A DNA stretch of 64,000 nucleotides from Chryseobacterium turcicum. Lineage in GTDB: Bacteria > Bacteroidota > Bacteroidia > Flavobacteriales > Weeksellaceae. The notes under the pieces are model-generated. The model saw only the letters and a list, made by a program, of their open reading frames with translations. It was not told where the DNA came from and ran no database searches. The position numbers were made by a program, and so were the translations under genes. Shown here piece by piece: positions 1 through 12,200 of this stretch. The DNA lies in the NCBI RefSeq assembly GCF_021010565.1, contig NZ_JAJNAY010000001.1:1220001-1284000 (forward strand). The letters run 5' to 3'. Position 1 is the first letter of the stretch. Each line of letters opens with the position of its first letter.

Positions 1-2
1 TA

Positions 3-3000
3 GCAGCTTTTGCCACTTATTTATTAACGAGTGACATTCAGGAAACAGGGAAAAAAGTAAAAGAATTTTTCCAGTCACTGATTCCTCAGGATATTGATGA
101 ATTCATCAAAGAAGTCATCATTCCAAAATTTAAAGCAACTTTGATGCTTTCGGCAGCAATCGAGTTCCCGAGAAGTATTTTAACTCCGGCTTATCCGCGT
201 GATCATATCAATGCTTTAGATCCTATTCCTGAAAACACGCAGGGATTCCGTGATAAAGTGTTATTAGAATTCGGAGAAGTTCTTTTCTATGCCGACACGG
301 AAAGAGGTTTCGGATATAATATGGACTTAGCTTTAAGCACCAGCACTCCCGCATTGATCGGAAGCACGGGCTTTGCGATTGATATTCATAATATGAAAAT
401 CGATTTAAGCAAGAAAGAAAATATCGCAGAAGCTGATGCCGATGGAAGACCCAAAGAGTTTATGGGAGTGTATATGGAATACACTGAGATTTTCCTTCCG
501 AAAAAATGGTTTAAAAAGCAGCAGACCGGGCAAACCATCGGAATTTCTGCCAATCATTTACTGATCGGAACCGGCGGATTATCAGGGAACATTGCTATAC
601 GCCCTACCTACAGCACCGTGGCAAACACCACGACCGGCGGTACTGATGTAGTTGATTATTTCGGAGATTTCTTTGATCTGAACTATAGCAACCTACAGGT
701 AAAATCTATGGACGGAAATACCGTTCAACCGATTACAGGAAAAACACAGCTCCTTGGATATATTAATGGATTAAGTTCTCCGTCTCAATTAAAATTTGTT
801 TATCCGTTCGGATTGACCACTAAAGATGGTGAACAGAGAACATTTAAAAAAGAAGATGAATATTATCAATTCATCAGCAGCTTAAATATTGAAGAACTTG
901 CTGATATCGAGAAGCGTACTTTATGGTTTGATTTAGGAAAAGATCCTGAAAAAGCATGGAAACTTGGCTTCAGCCATTTCGATATCGATTTCCACCATGG
1001 TCAGGTTGTGCATTCGTCGCTACGTGCAGCTTTAAAGATCAGGAAATTTAAGGGTGAAGACAGTGGAGACCTTCTCATCGATGTAGTCGGAGAATGGGAA
1101 AGCAAAGAGAACTTTAAGCTTTCTGCAGCATTTCATCCAAGTCTTACAATGAACCTTTTTGATATTCTTAATTTCAAATTACAGAGTATTGAGATCGGAA
1201 AAAAAGAAGATAACTTCTATATTGAAGCTGATACCAAAATTACTTTCCCTACCGGTTCTTTCGGTGCAAAGCTATTAGGAGAAGATGGAATCGACCTACC
1301 CGCAATACGCTATTATGCTAACGGTAAATTCGAGATTGCAGGAGGAAACTCTGTCATTCCGATTAATATCAACCTGAATATCGGTCCGGTTACTATGAGC
1401 GTTACAGCCATACACATGGGTACCATCCAAAGATTGAGAAATGGTGTCATGCGTAGCTACAACTACATTGGTTTCGATGGAGGAATTAACGTAAATCCGT
1501 TAGGACTTGATGTGAGAGGAAATGGTGTAAAATATTATTATACCAATGACAATGATGAATTCAATGGAGACAGCGACGATTATTTCCACATTTCAACTTT
1601 GGAAGTAGACTTAGTTATTCCTGGATCGGCAAATCCTGAATCGGCAATGGCTATCATTAATGGTTCTTTGACGATTCCTGAGCCTGGGGTTTCTACGGAA
1701 TACAGAGGTAAAGTTGCGATTCAGTTGCCAAAGATGAATATTTATGGTTCTGCGGAGATGGCATTCGACCCGAAATATCCTGGATTTTTTATTGATGCTC
1801 AGGTAGAATTTCCTTTTGTGATTCCAATGGGATCATTCGGGATCTTCGGATTTAGGGGACTTTTAGGATACCGATACATTGCACATAAGAGTGCTATCAA
1901 TATGGATCAGGATGATAGCTGGTACGATTATTATGTCTATCCGGAACGTGGAATCCGCTTACCGAAATTTATCGGTCCGCAGCATACAAAACAGTATGAT
2001 TTTCCTTTCTCTATCGGGGCAGGAGCTTCTTTGGCGACATTAGACGGCCGTTTGGCTTCGCTTCGTGCAATGGTTTTATTATCCGTTCCGAGTATGTTTG
2101 CCATCGATGCCGGTTTAACAATTATTAGTGAAAGATTGGGCTTAACGGAGGACGACCCTCGGGTACCGCCATTCTATGCCTTCGTAATTGTAGGCGACAA
2201 CTCACTGGAAATCGGAGCAGGAGGTAACTTCCAGCTCAACAGAACCAACGGTTCATTTATCGATATCAAAGCTGAGGTTCAGATGGGATTCTTCTTCAAA
2301 AACCAAAAGCCGTGGTACGTCAATTTCGGAACCAAGGAAAAACCGATTACCGCTGCGCTGTTTAAAGATTCCATGAACATTAAGGCTCAGGCTTATCTAA
2401 TGATTGCTGCAAAAGGTATTGAAGCCGGTGCAAGGATCGACTTCAACCTTAATTTGCTTATTCTGAAAGTATGGGCATCCATCGAAGTAGGCGGTAAAGT
2501 GAGTTTCGAAAGACCTCAGACAGGAGGATATATTTATGTGGAAGGCGGTGCCGAGCTTAATTTATTTATTATAAAAGTATCGCTTTTCATTTCTATCTAC
2601 TTCAGGGTTGAACTTGTAAAACCGTTCCTGATTTTAGCTGAATTTAAGCTTGAATTAAAGGTAAAGCTATTTATCTTTAAAGTTACCTTAAAAGTACATT
2701 TAACGATTAAATGGGAGAAGGAAAAGAATACTGACACAGCACCAATCGCACCAATCACATACGAATCTGATCTTCCGGGAATCGATTATCCGAAAGACAG
2801 CCGTGTAGAAGATGCCGTAAAAGGAGTTAACATGCTGACAAACGAAGAATTTATGCTTAAAAATCTTCCGATGAATGCTATGCCTTCACCTCTAAGTGTG
2901 AGAAATAGTACAAGTATTCCTATCATTCCTTTAGACACCTATTTAGATATCAAGATTGAAAAAGGAATGGTTCCGACAGAACAATCCGACAAAAAAATTG

Positions 3001-6000
3001 GAGGACATACAACTGGAGCCAACGGATTCTTAGATTTAATACCGCCTGAAAAAGTACAGCCGGGAGGTCATGTAATTCGTCAGGTAAAGCATAAGTATTC
3101 GGTAGAAGATGTAATCATCAACATTATAGATGACAGCGGAGACTGGAAAGAGTATAATCCTTACAGAGCTGTTCTTAGTAATGCGCAGGCTTCCAATATT
3201 TCAGGAATTGATGATTTCAAAATCGGTTTCTGGCAAAAAACAAACGAGAAGTACGACACCATCAGAATTTTAGGAACAACTCCGTTCTCCTTCCTCGATG
3301 GCGGTCAGCCGGGATGGTTTATTCCTGAGCAGTACGGCATCACGGCTTCTACCTTATTCTGTACCAATTATACCGAAGAATGGCATCACTCAAATGTATT
3401 GGATAAGACAGTAGGTACCATATATTACCAACCGACGATGTATCCTAATGAATTCATCAACGGCGCTTATTACAATCTTTTAGGAAATGTGACGAGTAAT
3501 AATTATATGAGTGTTTCCAATGCTTCAAATCCTCATGGATATACCAAGTCATTAAAGATTACAAACGGAAATACGATGGTTGTCATTCTGCCTGAAACTT
3601 CAGGAAAGGTAAACCTGACGCTTTCTACACTGGCTAGCGATGTAACGATTATCTATTACAAAGATGTGTATTCAAATTTGATTTATCAGACCTATGAGGT
3701 AATTACTGAAGTTACAAAAACAAAGGATGAACTTGCAGCCGGAGAAATTACGTATTCAGCTTCAGACTTTAATAATCAGTTTGTAAGTAAAATTGAAATT
3801 ATTCCACATCACCCGAATCAGGCTCAGATTGATGCGATTAATGCTCAGATTGACCAAATTTGGGCAAATGCCATCGCACAGACAACGGGAGAAGTTTCGC
3901 AGGTGGTACTTTCACCATCAGAACTGGCTATGCATGACAAGTTACTAGAGGAATTGGATAAACTGAAGAGCCAAGGCTGTACAACAGCACAGTGTAATGA
4001 ACTTGATTTTGATGTTCTTCATACAGTAGATAAATATAATGAATTATTTGGACCGGGAATCGTAGATTTTTCATCCTCTAATGTAGTTAACAATTGGGCA
4101 GAGTACGAGTCTACTTATACTCAGGTAACAGGAAATACACCACCTTTCGTAGATTTTAATCTTCATTCTGTGATCTTCCTTTATTTACCTAGCAGCCTAT
4201 TTAATCAGACTGTAAAACACAATACGCTGATTACAAAAATTTCCGAAAAATCTTCCGGCATTGATATCTGCTACTCTAGCGATTACCCTAAAGAACAAAT
4301 GAATAAAGCGGTCGTTATTAAGGTAACTAAAACAACCAACAAACCGCTCAATTTAAAATTCACACCGGAATGTGGATGCGACTCATCAATAGAACCCTGC
4401 ACAAAAGACGATTTACTTTGTCAGTTTTTAAGTGAGATTAAATATGCACTCAATAATTGTCTTGCGGCCAATCCTAAAGGGAGCCTACGCGACAATTGGA
4501 AGTGTTTCCAGATCCTTATTGATCAGATAAGAATTTTTGACAAGCAATATCCGTATTATGAATTGCTAAATGGCAAAGCATATATTCTGGAATATATCAA
4601 GAAACTTGAAAGTCTGCTTGGTAATGATGCTACAGTATATGACGCATTGCAGATTGTGCAGATAATTTTTGAGATTATTTATGAACTTGGAAACTGTGGC
4701 TGTAATGATATAGATGATTCTGTTACCCAATGTTTCACTCTTCTTCAGCAGGTAAGTTGGATTACGGCTAATGATTATGAATATCAGCAGACGATTCCGA
4801 GTCAGGCAGCAGTGCAGCAGGACAGTCAGAATATGATTGCAGCGATCAACAATATTGTTCAGCCAATCTGGAGACCAAACAGTGTGTATTGTCTGAATCT
4901 TAAACTAAAAGATGAGGTTAACGACAGCAATTCGACAGTTTACAATTATTTCTATGCATTTAAAACCGCAGGGCCAATCGGGCATTTTGAGAAAAGAAAT
5001 ACAGATTATATTGAATTTTTAAAAGATCAGAATGGAGATATTATTCAACCTCCGAAAAAGAAAAATTTGGAAGAATACCCTATCACATCATTGAAATCTT
5101 ACATCGATATGAAGAGATCTTATCCTAATGCAGACGGAAATCTTTTGATGGCGAAACCTATTTTCTACGGTAATAAAGAATGTAAGATTAAACTCTTCTT
5201 TACCAAACCTTATGTTTACAATATGTTGAAAGCGTGGGAAGCTGTTCCGGGAAGCAATCTGAAAAAGATCGACGGAGCAATGAATATCGTCATCAAAGAT
5301 CCGGTGACAGATGTAATCGTTCCTTATCCTTTACCAATCGATTGGACCGAGCACGAAACCGTTCCGGGGCAGACAGGCATTACTTGGGAAGAAGACAATG
5401 CACCAGCCTTACCATTGGGAATGCAGCAGATGATCAATTTTGTGAATCAGGCAAACCAAAACGGTTCTATGCAGTGTACGATTCATTTGGGAAACCCTAT
5501 CGCACCAAAAGCATACAGCTATTCTGTAGATCTTACCAATTTAAAACCGGAAAAACTATATACAGCAATTGTATACAATGCTTTCGATGAAAATGAAGAT
5601 GCTGCGTTTGCTCCGCAAAAAGACGGTGACCTTATCGTTTACGAAGAAAACCAGAAAGTTCATGAGTTTGTATTTAAAACGTCAAGATACATCAACTTTG
5701 AAGAGCAGGTGAACAGCTATAAGCTGAAAGAATATGATGATAATAATGTATTGATCAATCAGAAAGATGCAGTTTATCAGATTAATGTAAACCTTATGCA
5801 GAAGCAAATTGATGATGCCTACACCTTGGTTTCACGAGGTCCGGAAAACAATCATCTGAAAGAGCTTGTAAATACCTATTCGGAAGTCTTCGACAGAGCT
5901 TTTGAGGGAGTACTGGGCATTCAGCCGCTGAATCCGCCTACTAATACAGAATTTGTGAAAATTGTAAATAATAAACAAGATGTAGTAGCATTGCTTATAA

Positions 6001-6257
6001 GAAACCCGGAACCATTTAATGATCCTAAGATTCCTTTATCTGAAATGGATGAATGCTTCAGAATCTTAAGCGGATCAGGAAATGTAAATGATGACTTTGA
6101 TATTCTTTATTCAAAAGATTATTCTCAGATGCTGGTGATGCATAAAAGCAAAAAAATCAGCAATAAAAAGATCAAATTCAGATTCATGTACAAAAACTGG
6201 GACGGAGCAGCTTACACAGAAGAATCTACAGTAACAACAAACGAAATACAACTTTAA
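3..6257 (+). CDS. Giant beta-strand-rich protein of a possible tail-like particle locus, 5' end missing
   Basis: The frame is open from the left edge (first in-frame codon at base 3), so the gene begins outside the window; 2084 residues are visible and the TTG near base 141 is not the real start. Up to about base 2720 the protein is a long series of short strands alternating hydrophobic and polar residues, ending in a strongly alternating Lys/Leu/Phe stretch at about 2560-2720. From about 2750 on it is more mixed, with a Cys-rich segment at about 4365-4510. I recognise no enzyme motif. The style resembles DUF6603-type proteins of Bacteroidota, recalled from memory and not tested. It is 15 bp upstream of another giant gene and two tail-fibre-like genes, which suggests a structural part of a large particle. 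Function unknown. Confidence 0.75.
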   Translation, partial: AAFATYLLTSDIQETGKKVKEFFQSLIPQDIDEFIKEVIIPKFKATLMLSAAIEFPRSILTPAYPRDHINALDPIPENTQGFRDKVLLEFGEVLFYADTERGFGYNMDLALSTSTPALIGSTGFAIDIHNMKIDLSKKENIAEADADGRPKEFMGVYMEYTEIFLPKKWFKKQQTGQTIGISANHLLIGTGGLSGNIAIRPTYSTVANTTTGGTDVVDYFGDFFDLNYSNLQVKSMDGNTVQPITGKTQLLGYINGLSSPSQLKFVYPFGLTTKDGEQRTFKKEDEYYQFISSLNIEELADIEKRTLWFDLGKDPEKAWKLGFSHFDIDFHHGQVVHSSLRAALKIRKFKGEDSGDLLIDVVGEWESKENFKLSAAFHPSLTMNLFDILNFKLQSIEIGKKEDNFYIEADTKITFPTGSFGAKLLGEDGIDLPAIRYYANGKFEIAGGNSVIPININLNIGPVTMSVTAIHMGTIQRLRNGVMRSYNYIGFDGGINVNPLGLDVRGNGVKYYYTNDNDEFNGDSDDYFHISTLEVDLVIPGSANPESAMAIINGSLTIPEPGVSTEYRGKVAIQLPKMNIYGSAEMAFDPKYPGFFIDAQVEFPFVIPMGSFGIFGFRGLLGYRYIAHKSAINMDQDDSWYDYYVYPERGIRLPKFIGPQHTKQYDFPFSIGAGASLATLDGRLASLRAMVLLSVPSMFAIDAGLTIISERLGLTEDDPRVPPFYAFVIVGDNSLEIGAGGNFQLNRTNGSFIDIKAEVQMGFFFKNQKPWYVNFGTKEKPITAALFKDSMNIKAQAYLMIAAKGIEAGARIDFNLNLLILKVWASIEVGGKVSFERPQTGGYIYVEGGAELNLFIIKVSLFISIYFRVELVKPFLILAEFKLELKVKLFIFKVTLKVHLTIKWEKEKNTDTAPIAPITYESDLPGIDYPKDSRVEDAVKGVNMLTNEEFMLKNLPMNAMPSPLSVRNSTSIPIIPLDTYLDIKIEKGMVPTEQSDKKIGGHTTGANGFLDLIPPEKVQPGGHVIRQVKHKYSVEDVIINIIDDSGDWKEYNPYRAVLSNAQASNISGIDDFKIGFWQKTNEKYDTIRILGTTPFSFLDGGQPGWFIPEQYGITASTLFCTNYTEEWHHSNVLDKTVGTIYYQPTMYPNEFINGAYYNLLGNVTSNNYMSVSNASNPHGYTKSLKITNGNTMVVILPETSGKVNLTLSTLASDVTIIYYKDVYSNLIYQTYEVITEVTKTKDELAAGEITYSASDFNNQFVSKIEIIPHHPNQAQIDAINAQIDQIWANAIAQTTGEVSQVVLSPSELAMHDKLLEELDKLKSQGCTTAQCNELDFDVLHTVDKYNELFGPGIVDFSSSNVVNNWAEYESTYTQVTGNTPPFVDFNLHSVIFLYLPSSLFNQTVKHNTLITKISEKSSGIDICYSSDYPKEQMNKAVVIKVTKTTNKPLNLKFTPECGCDSSIEPCTKDDLLCQFLSEIKYALNNCLAANPKGSLRDNWKCFQILIDQIRIFDKQYPYYELLNGKAYILEYIKKLESLLGNDATVYDALQIVQIIFEIIYELGNCGCNDIDDSVTQCFTLLQQVSWITANDYEYQQTIPSQAAVQQDSQNMIAAINNIVQPIWRPNSVYCLNLKLKDEVNDSNSTVYNYFYAFKTAGPIGHFEKRNTDYIEFLKDQNGDIIQPPKKKNLEEYPITSLKSYIDMKRSYPNADGNLLMAKPIFYGNKECKIKLFFTKPYVYNMLKAWEAVPGSNLKKIDGAMNIVIKDPVTDVIVPYPLPIDWTEHETVPGQTGITWEEDNAPALPLGMQQMINFVNQANQNGSMQCTIHLGNPIAPKAYSYSVDLTNLKPEKLYTAIVYNAFDENEDAAFAPQKDGDLIVYEENQKVHEFVFKTSRYINFEEQVNSYKLKEYDDNNVLINQKDAVYQINVNLMQKQIDDAYTLVSRGPENNHLKELVNTYSEVFDRAFEGVLGIQPLNPPTNTEFVKIVNNKQDVVALLIRNPEPFNDPKIPLSEMDECFRILSGSGNVNDDFDILYSKDYSQMLVMHKSKKISNKKIKFRFMYKNWDGAAYTEESTVTTNEIQL

Positions 6258-6272
6258 ACAACCAAATCTAAA

Positions 6273-9200
6273 ATGAGTTTTTTTAAATATCATAATTATA
6301 ACAATTCAGAAGCTATTATTAATAATTCTTGTAAAAGCTCTGTAAATGAAAACATCATCCATGTCGGTAATCAAAATGGTTCCGGATTGGTGAATGTTAT
6401 GGACGAATACGGAAATCTGGTATGGAGCAAGATTTATACTACAGATGCAAGTGTTGAGTTCAGAAAAGTAATGAGTTTTCAGAATAGTTATATTATTTTA
6501 GGAGTAGAAAACGGGGATTCCCCGTTTCTGCTTCGAATGACAGAAGATGGAGATGTTCTGTGGCACAGGAGTTTTCATGACATCTCTGTTAAGGAGAATA
6601 TTTACATAGCCAACTTCTATGATCACCAGTTTCATTTTGCATTTCACAATGTAAAATCAAATGAAAGTGGTGTTATGTTCATCACAGACAAAGGTGAACT
6701 GATGTATCACAAGATCATTTTGAATAGCCAGGGAAAAAGAGAGTTCAAAATCACAGGCTTGGCGAATTATGGGGAAATGATTTATTTATCAGGAGTGGAA
6801 ATCGTTAAAGATAGAGAGCAAGGAGTCTTCATTACCACTCAGGTGGGATTCGGAACAATAGAAGCTAAGTTTACCTCTTGGTATGATGACACACCTGTTG
6901 TTTTAGACGGAGTTTACTGCCGTGATACAGACGGAACCGTCCTGATTTCGGGTGTTGCCAATGACATCCCATGCTTTTTAAAAGCCAATGAAGGATATGG
7001 AGCTTCTTATCAGCAATTCAGAGGGAAATATACCCGATATGCTTTAGGAAATGAATCGTTCTATGCCTATAATGATCGAAATGAAATTATATACTCAAAC
7101 TACTATTACATGCATGATTGGGTAAAAAGAATTAACGTACAAAGCTTTGCAATTGACCAGGTTGCAAATAATTCTCCGATATTCCATGGAATTAATGATT
7201 CGACAGACTATTCAGGATATGTTTCCCATGATTTAAACACCTGTAAAACCGTTCCGCACGAATTTTTCAGACCCACTCTTATAGAATTTCAATCAATTCC
7301 GGTCAATTACAATTTTGAGGGCCAAGATTTTGATTATCATGAGCATACATTTGATATTAATAATTTACCTTATGAACTTACAGATGTATGTGAAATAGGA
7401 AATGTGATCGATTTTAATGATTTTTCAGGACTTCAGACCCCAAATTTCTATCTTCAGGCTGCCGGATCAAGAGGTAAAGACAGTACAAGAGGGATTCATC
7501 TGAGATGGAGCTTAGGAGGTGAACTGGGTGAAAACCATTTGCCGAAAGGTAATTTAGCAACAACCAATGTTAACTATAACAAACCGAATGACTTTGTAAA
7601 AATTTACAGAGCGCCGTATACGAAATCTGTATTTAATCTTAGTTTCAGCAAACCGCCACAGATGGTTGATGACTCTCAGAAACTCTGGGTGTATAAGTTT
7701 AATAATGATAAGAGGATTTTCTACGTTTATTTTAAAAACAAAGAAGTTTACAGTCATGTAAGACAATACGTTAACCCTCTTACAGATCCTTTGAAATTCA
7801 TTGAAAGCTATGGTAATGAAATTATCGAAGTGCTATGTAAGACAGACCTGTTTTTTGCAGCAGAAACGAGAATTGAAAATGTAGATTATCAGTCTGTTTT
7901 AGATATGGAAGGGCTTTCTATAAGTGATGTAAATAATACTTCACAGCAATCTCTTACCTATAGAAAACAAAGCTATGGCTATGATGTTGCTCAAAATCAT
8001 TTTACTGCCGAAAACGGAAAAACAATACGGTTCAGAGCCGGAAACTCTTATGTTTCAGCTATTGATTTTGAATTTTATTCAGATTTCATTATCGCAAGAA
8101 ATGAAGAGCAGGCTTGGAAGCACATCGGAAATTTTGCATTAACGTCCGATACAGAAACTGCTCATAAAAGACTTGATCCGCTTCCTGAAACCAACCCGGT
8201 ACATGGATCATGGCTAAGGTATAACGATAGCGCTTATGTCAACACAGAAAATTATAAAACAAAATGGGAGCACCCTTCTACAGGACCGCTGGATAAGGAT
8301 ATTCAAACTGTTGTAACAAACTATCTTTCATTAAGTGATGCACAGCCGAATCCTAAAGCGTACGAAACCATTAATTTTAATTTTGCTCCGACTGATTCAG
8401 ACCCATTCGTGAATATTTCTACAGATCCTGTTCAGGATGGTGCGACGCAGATTTCTAATTTAGACATTTTGAATATTGCCTCATTAGACTATCACGTTGC
8501 GAGAATGTTGGGATTAGGGCATCTTGATATTAAAGATGATGCCTTTGATCAGGAGTTCATCTATATCGCAGAATATTTTACCAATAAGAATTTAGATATG
8601 AATACTTCTGATAAATCATATCAGCTGTTATCGATGTCGCTTCCGGTTTCTACTGAAATTGAAAGACTAAGCTTACCGGTAGATTTAATGAAGCTTACAA
8701 AAGGTATGGATTCGAATAACCAGAATTCCTCGAACTTATACAACAGTGAAGGATTTTCGCACGATGGTAAATACCGTTACATTGGAATTTATAATTATCA
8801 AGTTCCTGAAAACGAGCTGAACCCTTCGTTTTTCTCAACTTCAATGCCGTATGATGCATCACAGTTTACAACACCCGTTTATGCAGGTCTCGAACACAGA
8901 TTGGTAGAGCTCGGACAGAATGATAATTACATCTGGAAAAAGCCGGAACTTTGTCATGATACCCAGTATTTCAACCTTGATTCTACAGTCAGTACACAGG
9001 TAGAAAAGCAGGAAACTTTACCGATACAAATCCCGGATTCTAATACTCCGTTGTACATGCATAAGCAAGACAAAACAGGAACTTATTTCTATAAAGGATA
9101 TGGAATTAACTGGTTTTCAAGAGCGCAGCATGGCCAAAGCGAGTTGTCTATCGTAACAGAAATTAAACCTTTCAATAAATTGCTGCCCCCTTCCGGAGCC

Positions 9201-12200
9201 ACAGCTTTTAATATTCAGAAAGAATTTCCGCTCACGTTCACCACTCAGAACGAACAAGGACGATTAAATTCGATTCCCGGAACAGATAAAACATTAGCAA
9301 GACTTACATTCGATTATCATATTTATCAGGATCAGGTGGGATATTCCATTCCTTTTGATTCGGTTATATCTAATACTGAATATATTTCAGACCCTAATTC
9401 TCTTTTCCCTGATAACAAGGAAGTGTTTGCAGACGAGGTGGAAATTTTCTATAGGAACTATACCCCTAAAATCATTTCGGCAAGAGCGTATGATGTGATT
9501 CAGCACCCTTCCAATCAGCTATTGGTTATTATTAAAACCAAAGATCTGCCACTGGTGAGTACAGGAGCCAATCCGAATCCGAATGCCAACCCAAATCCAA
9601 ATCAGCAAAATTCGGGTACACCAACAGTACTGTATTCAGAATTCCCTGCAGGAACTACAGCAAATGATTTTATCGGAGGTATCTTCCTGATGAATTCTGA
9701 CAGCTACATCATTCATGAAATCGTTGAAGAATCTTTGGGTCTTACATTTACGGTATTTAAAAAAGCCGCAAGTGATGCTATTATTGCAGGTACGACACCT
9801 TTGATTAACCAATCTAGTCTGACACTTCCTGTCATCAATCCTGGAACAGAAGGTTTATTCAATGTGACCGAAAATATGCAGAATACATCGACTTGGGGAG
9901 TGAAAAACCCTAATTCACTTAAAGTACAGATTGGAAGCAGCGATTGGACAATCAACAGAGAGATCATCAATATGCCTCAATCTAGCGGAGTTCCACAAAG
10001 ATATTTGGAAAAAAGCAGAGGAATCTGGAAAAATACACTTGTACAGAAGTTTTATGAGAAAATTGAGAAATATCAAAACAGCCAGGGAACCGTTATTAAT
10101 TTTCCAGATAATTATCCTAAAGTACATCAGGGAGTTTATAAAATAACATTCCCGGGCTTCAAAATGGCGCAGCATCCGCAGGTTTCTAACAATTCGCATT
10201 CAGTAGAATGGTTTAATGGTATTGTGAGGCTTTTCACAGTAGGAAATTATAACAGAGGTTTTCCGATTGATTCAAGATCTATTTTTAAAGTAGTACGTAC
10301 TGAGAATATTGGGAGTACAACGGAAGATTTGGTAGTATATTTCTACGATGAAAATTTCACCATCCGTGAAGATGTAAACTTTGAACCTATTTTAGATACT
10401 GGGACACAATTATTTCCCGGAAGCCTTACAGATCCATATATTTCGAGGAATACTCGTGTAAATTATTACCCTTCTTATAAAGTCTATTTACACGAAAATG
10501 ATCCGAGTGGTTTTGTTGAAGACGTAGTTTTACCTGCAGCAGATGAAGATGTAAGATATTCTATCTTCGGCTTCAAAAGTGTTGATAATGATAATTTTGA
10601 TCCGCAGGGAAATAAATATAAATCTAAATTCAGTGTGCCGACAGTCATGTTTGCCCAGAGAATTATTGAACCTGAACAGCCTAAAAAGCCTACCGGATCG
10701 AAATATGCGACAAGACCTGATAAATTTGGTAAATCGACCTATAGCATTTTAACGGAGTACATTCATAAACCCTATTCTGTACAGTTTTTCAGAGCCAACA
10801 ACAGTTTGCTTTTAGCATCGTTGTACGAACCTGAAACGATTTTGGAAATTAAGGCTGCACTTAACGAACTGGGAGGAAATGAAGAAGAATACTTCAATGA
10901 CCGATGGATGAACTTCATGGATTTTAATTTTATTTTAAATTCGCCGGAATTTCTTGGTTTCCCATTAACATCAGCTACACCGTATGTATTGCCACTTCCA
11001 GATAGTGCGCACTTATTCAGTGTCATTAATGAGTTTATTGAAGAGCATAACAGTTATTATGAGCTTTCACCTAGCAATTTGAATTACAGCCAGCCATTAA
11101 CTATTGCTGACAGAGGAAATATTAAATTCAATGAACTTGTGATTAACCCTGTTCCAAATGTTTCCGGCCCTTTAAACTTCGGAAGTTTTGTCAAAGAAAG
11201 ATTATCAAATTGCTTCTTGCCACTTACGGAAGTTCCGGTGATTTATCAGCACATTAAGCATTTGAACGTTTCGACGGTTACGGGACACCGTCCAAAAAAC
11301 AAAAAGCAGAACATAAGAGATACAAACGGTTATTTATTACCGCCTACACATACAGATTTTGATATGGCTCCGATGGCTGCGATTTATAGTCAAGCTCCTG
11401 CTCATACAACATTGTTTACGGATTTTACGCTTGACGGAGCTTCAGATAACTTCTATTTTTATGGGGTAAGAGAACTTGGAAACCAAATGCAAATGGGAGA
11501 ATTCAGTGAGTTCGCAGGACCAATTAAACTGGTTAATACTCATCCGGCCGAACCACCAAAGATCATGAGTCTTTTACCTGTAGTAGATAACGCAACACTA
11601 GGAATTAGCGCTAAAGTAAAGATAGAAGTTAATCCTTATCCTGAAGTACAGCAGATCACCAAAGTTTCGCTTTACAGATCCACCAACAAGCTGGATGCTG
11701 ATTCTATTTTAAGTATGAATCATGTTAAAACTGTTGATATTGCTGATGTACAAATAGACGAAGGAAACGGAACCTGGGTTCTATATGACGAATTTGAAGA
11801 TCTGGAAGACCACCCTTATGGAGACCTTTTATTCTACCGTATCGTTGTCACCAGAAAAGTAGAATATTCTACTACAGATTATAATGTATCACCTCCTGCA
11901 ACGAAAGTAGTTGTGGAAGAGGCCCCATCGATGCCTTCAAAGGTTGTGGTAAGTACATTGATAGAAAACTATAATCCGCCAACTCCTGAACTGAATTATC
12001 ACTCGGAGCCTGTAGCTGTAGATTCAGATACTATCAATTGGGTGATCTTATCTTGGGATCAGATTTGTTACAAAGGAAAATACCAATTGTATAAATTAAG
12101 CAACCAAGGAAACTGGAAAGAAATTGCAAAGATTAATACAGATACCAAAGATGGTTCTAAAGCATATCTATCTCTTCTTGAAACTAATGCTACAAGCAAC

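Noticed and set aside
5234..5590. 118-residue open frame inside the first giant gene
   Set aside because: Arg/Ser-rich frame-shift product of the long coding sequence, without a start signal.
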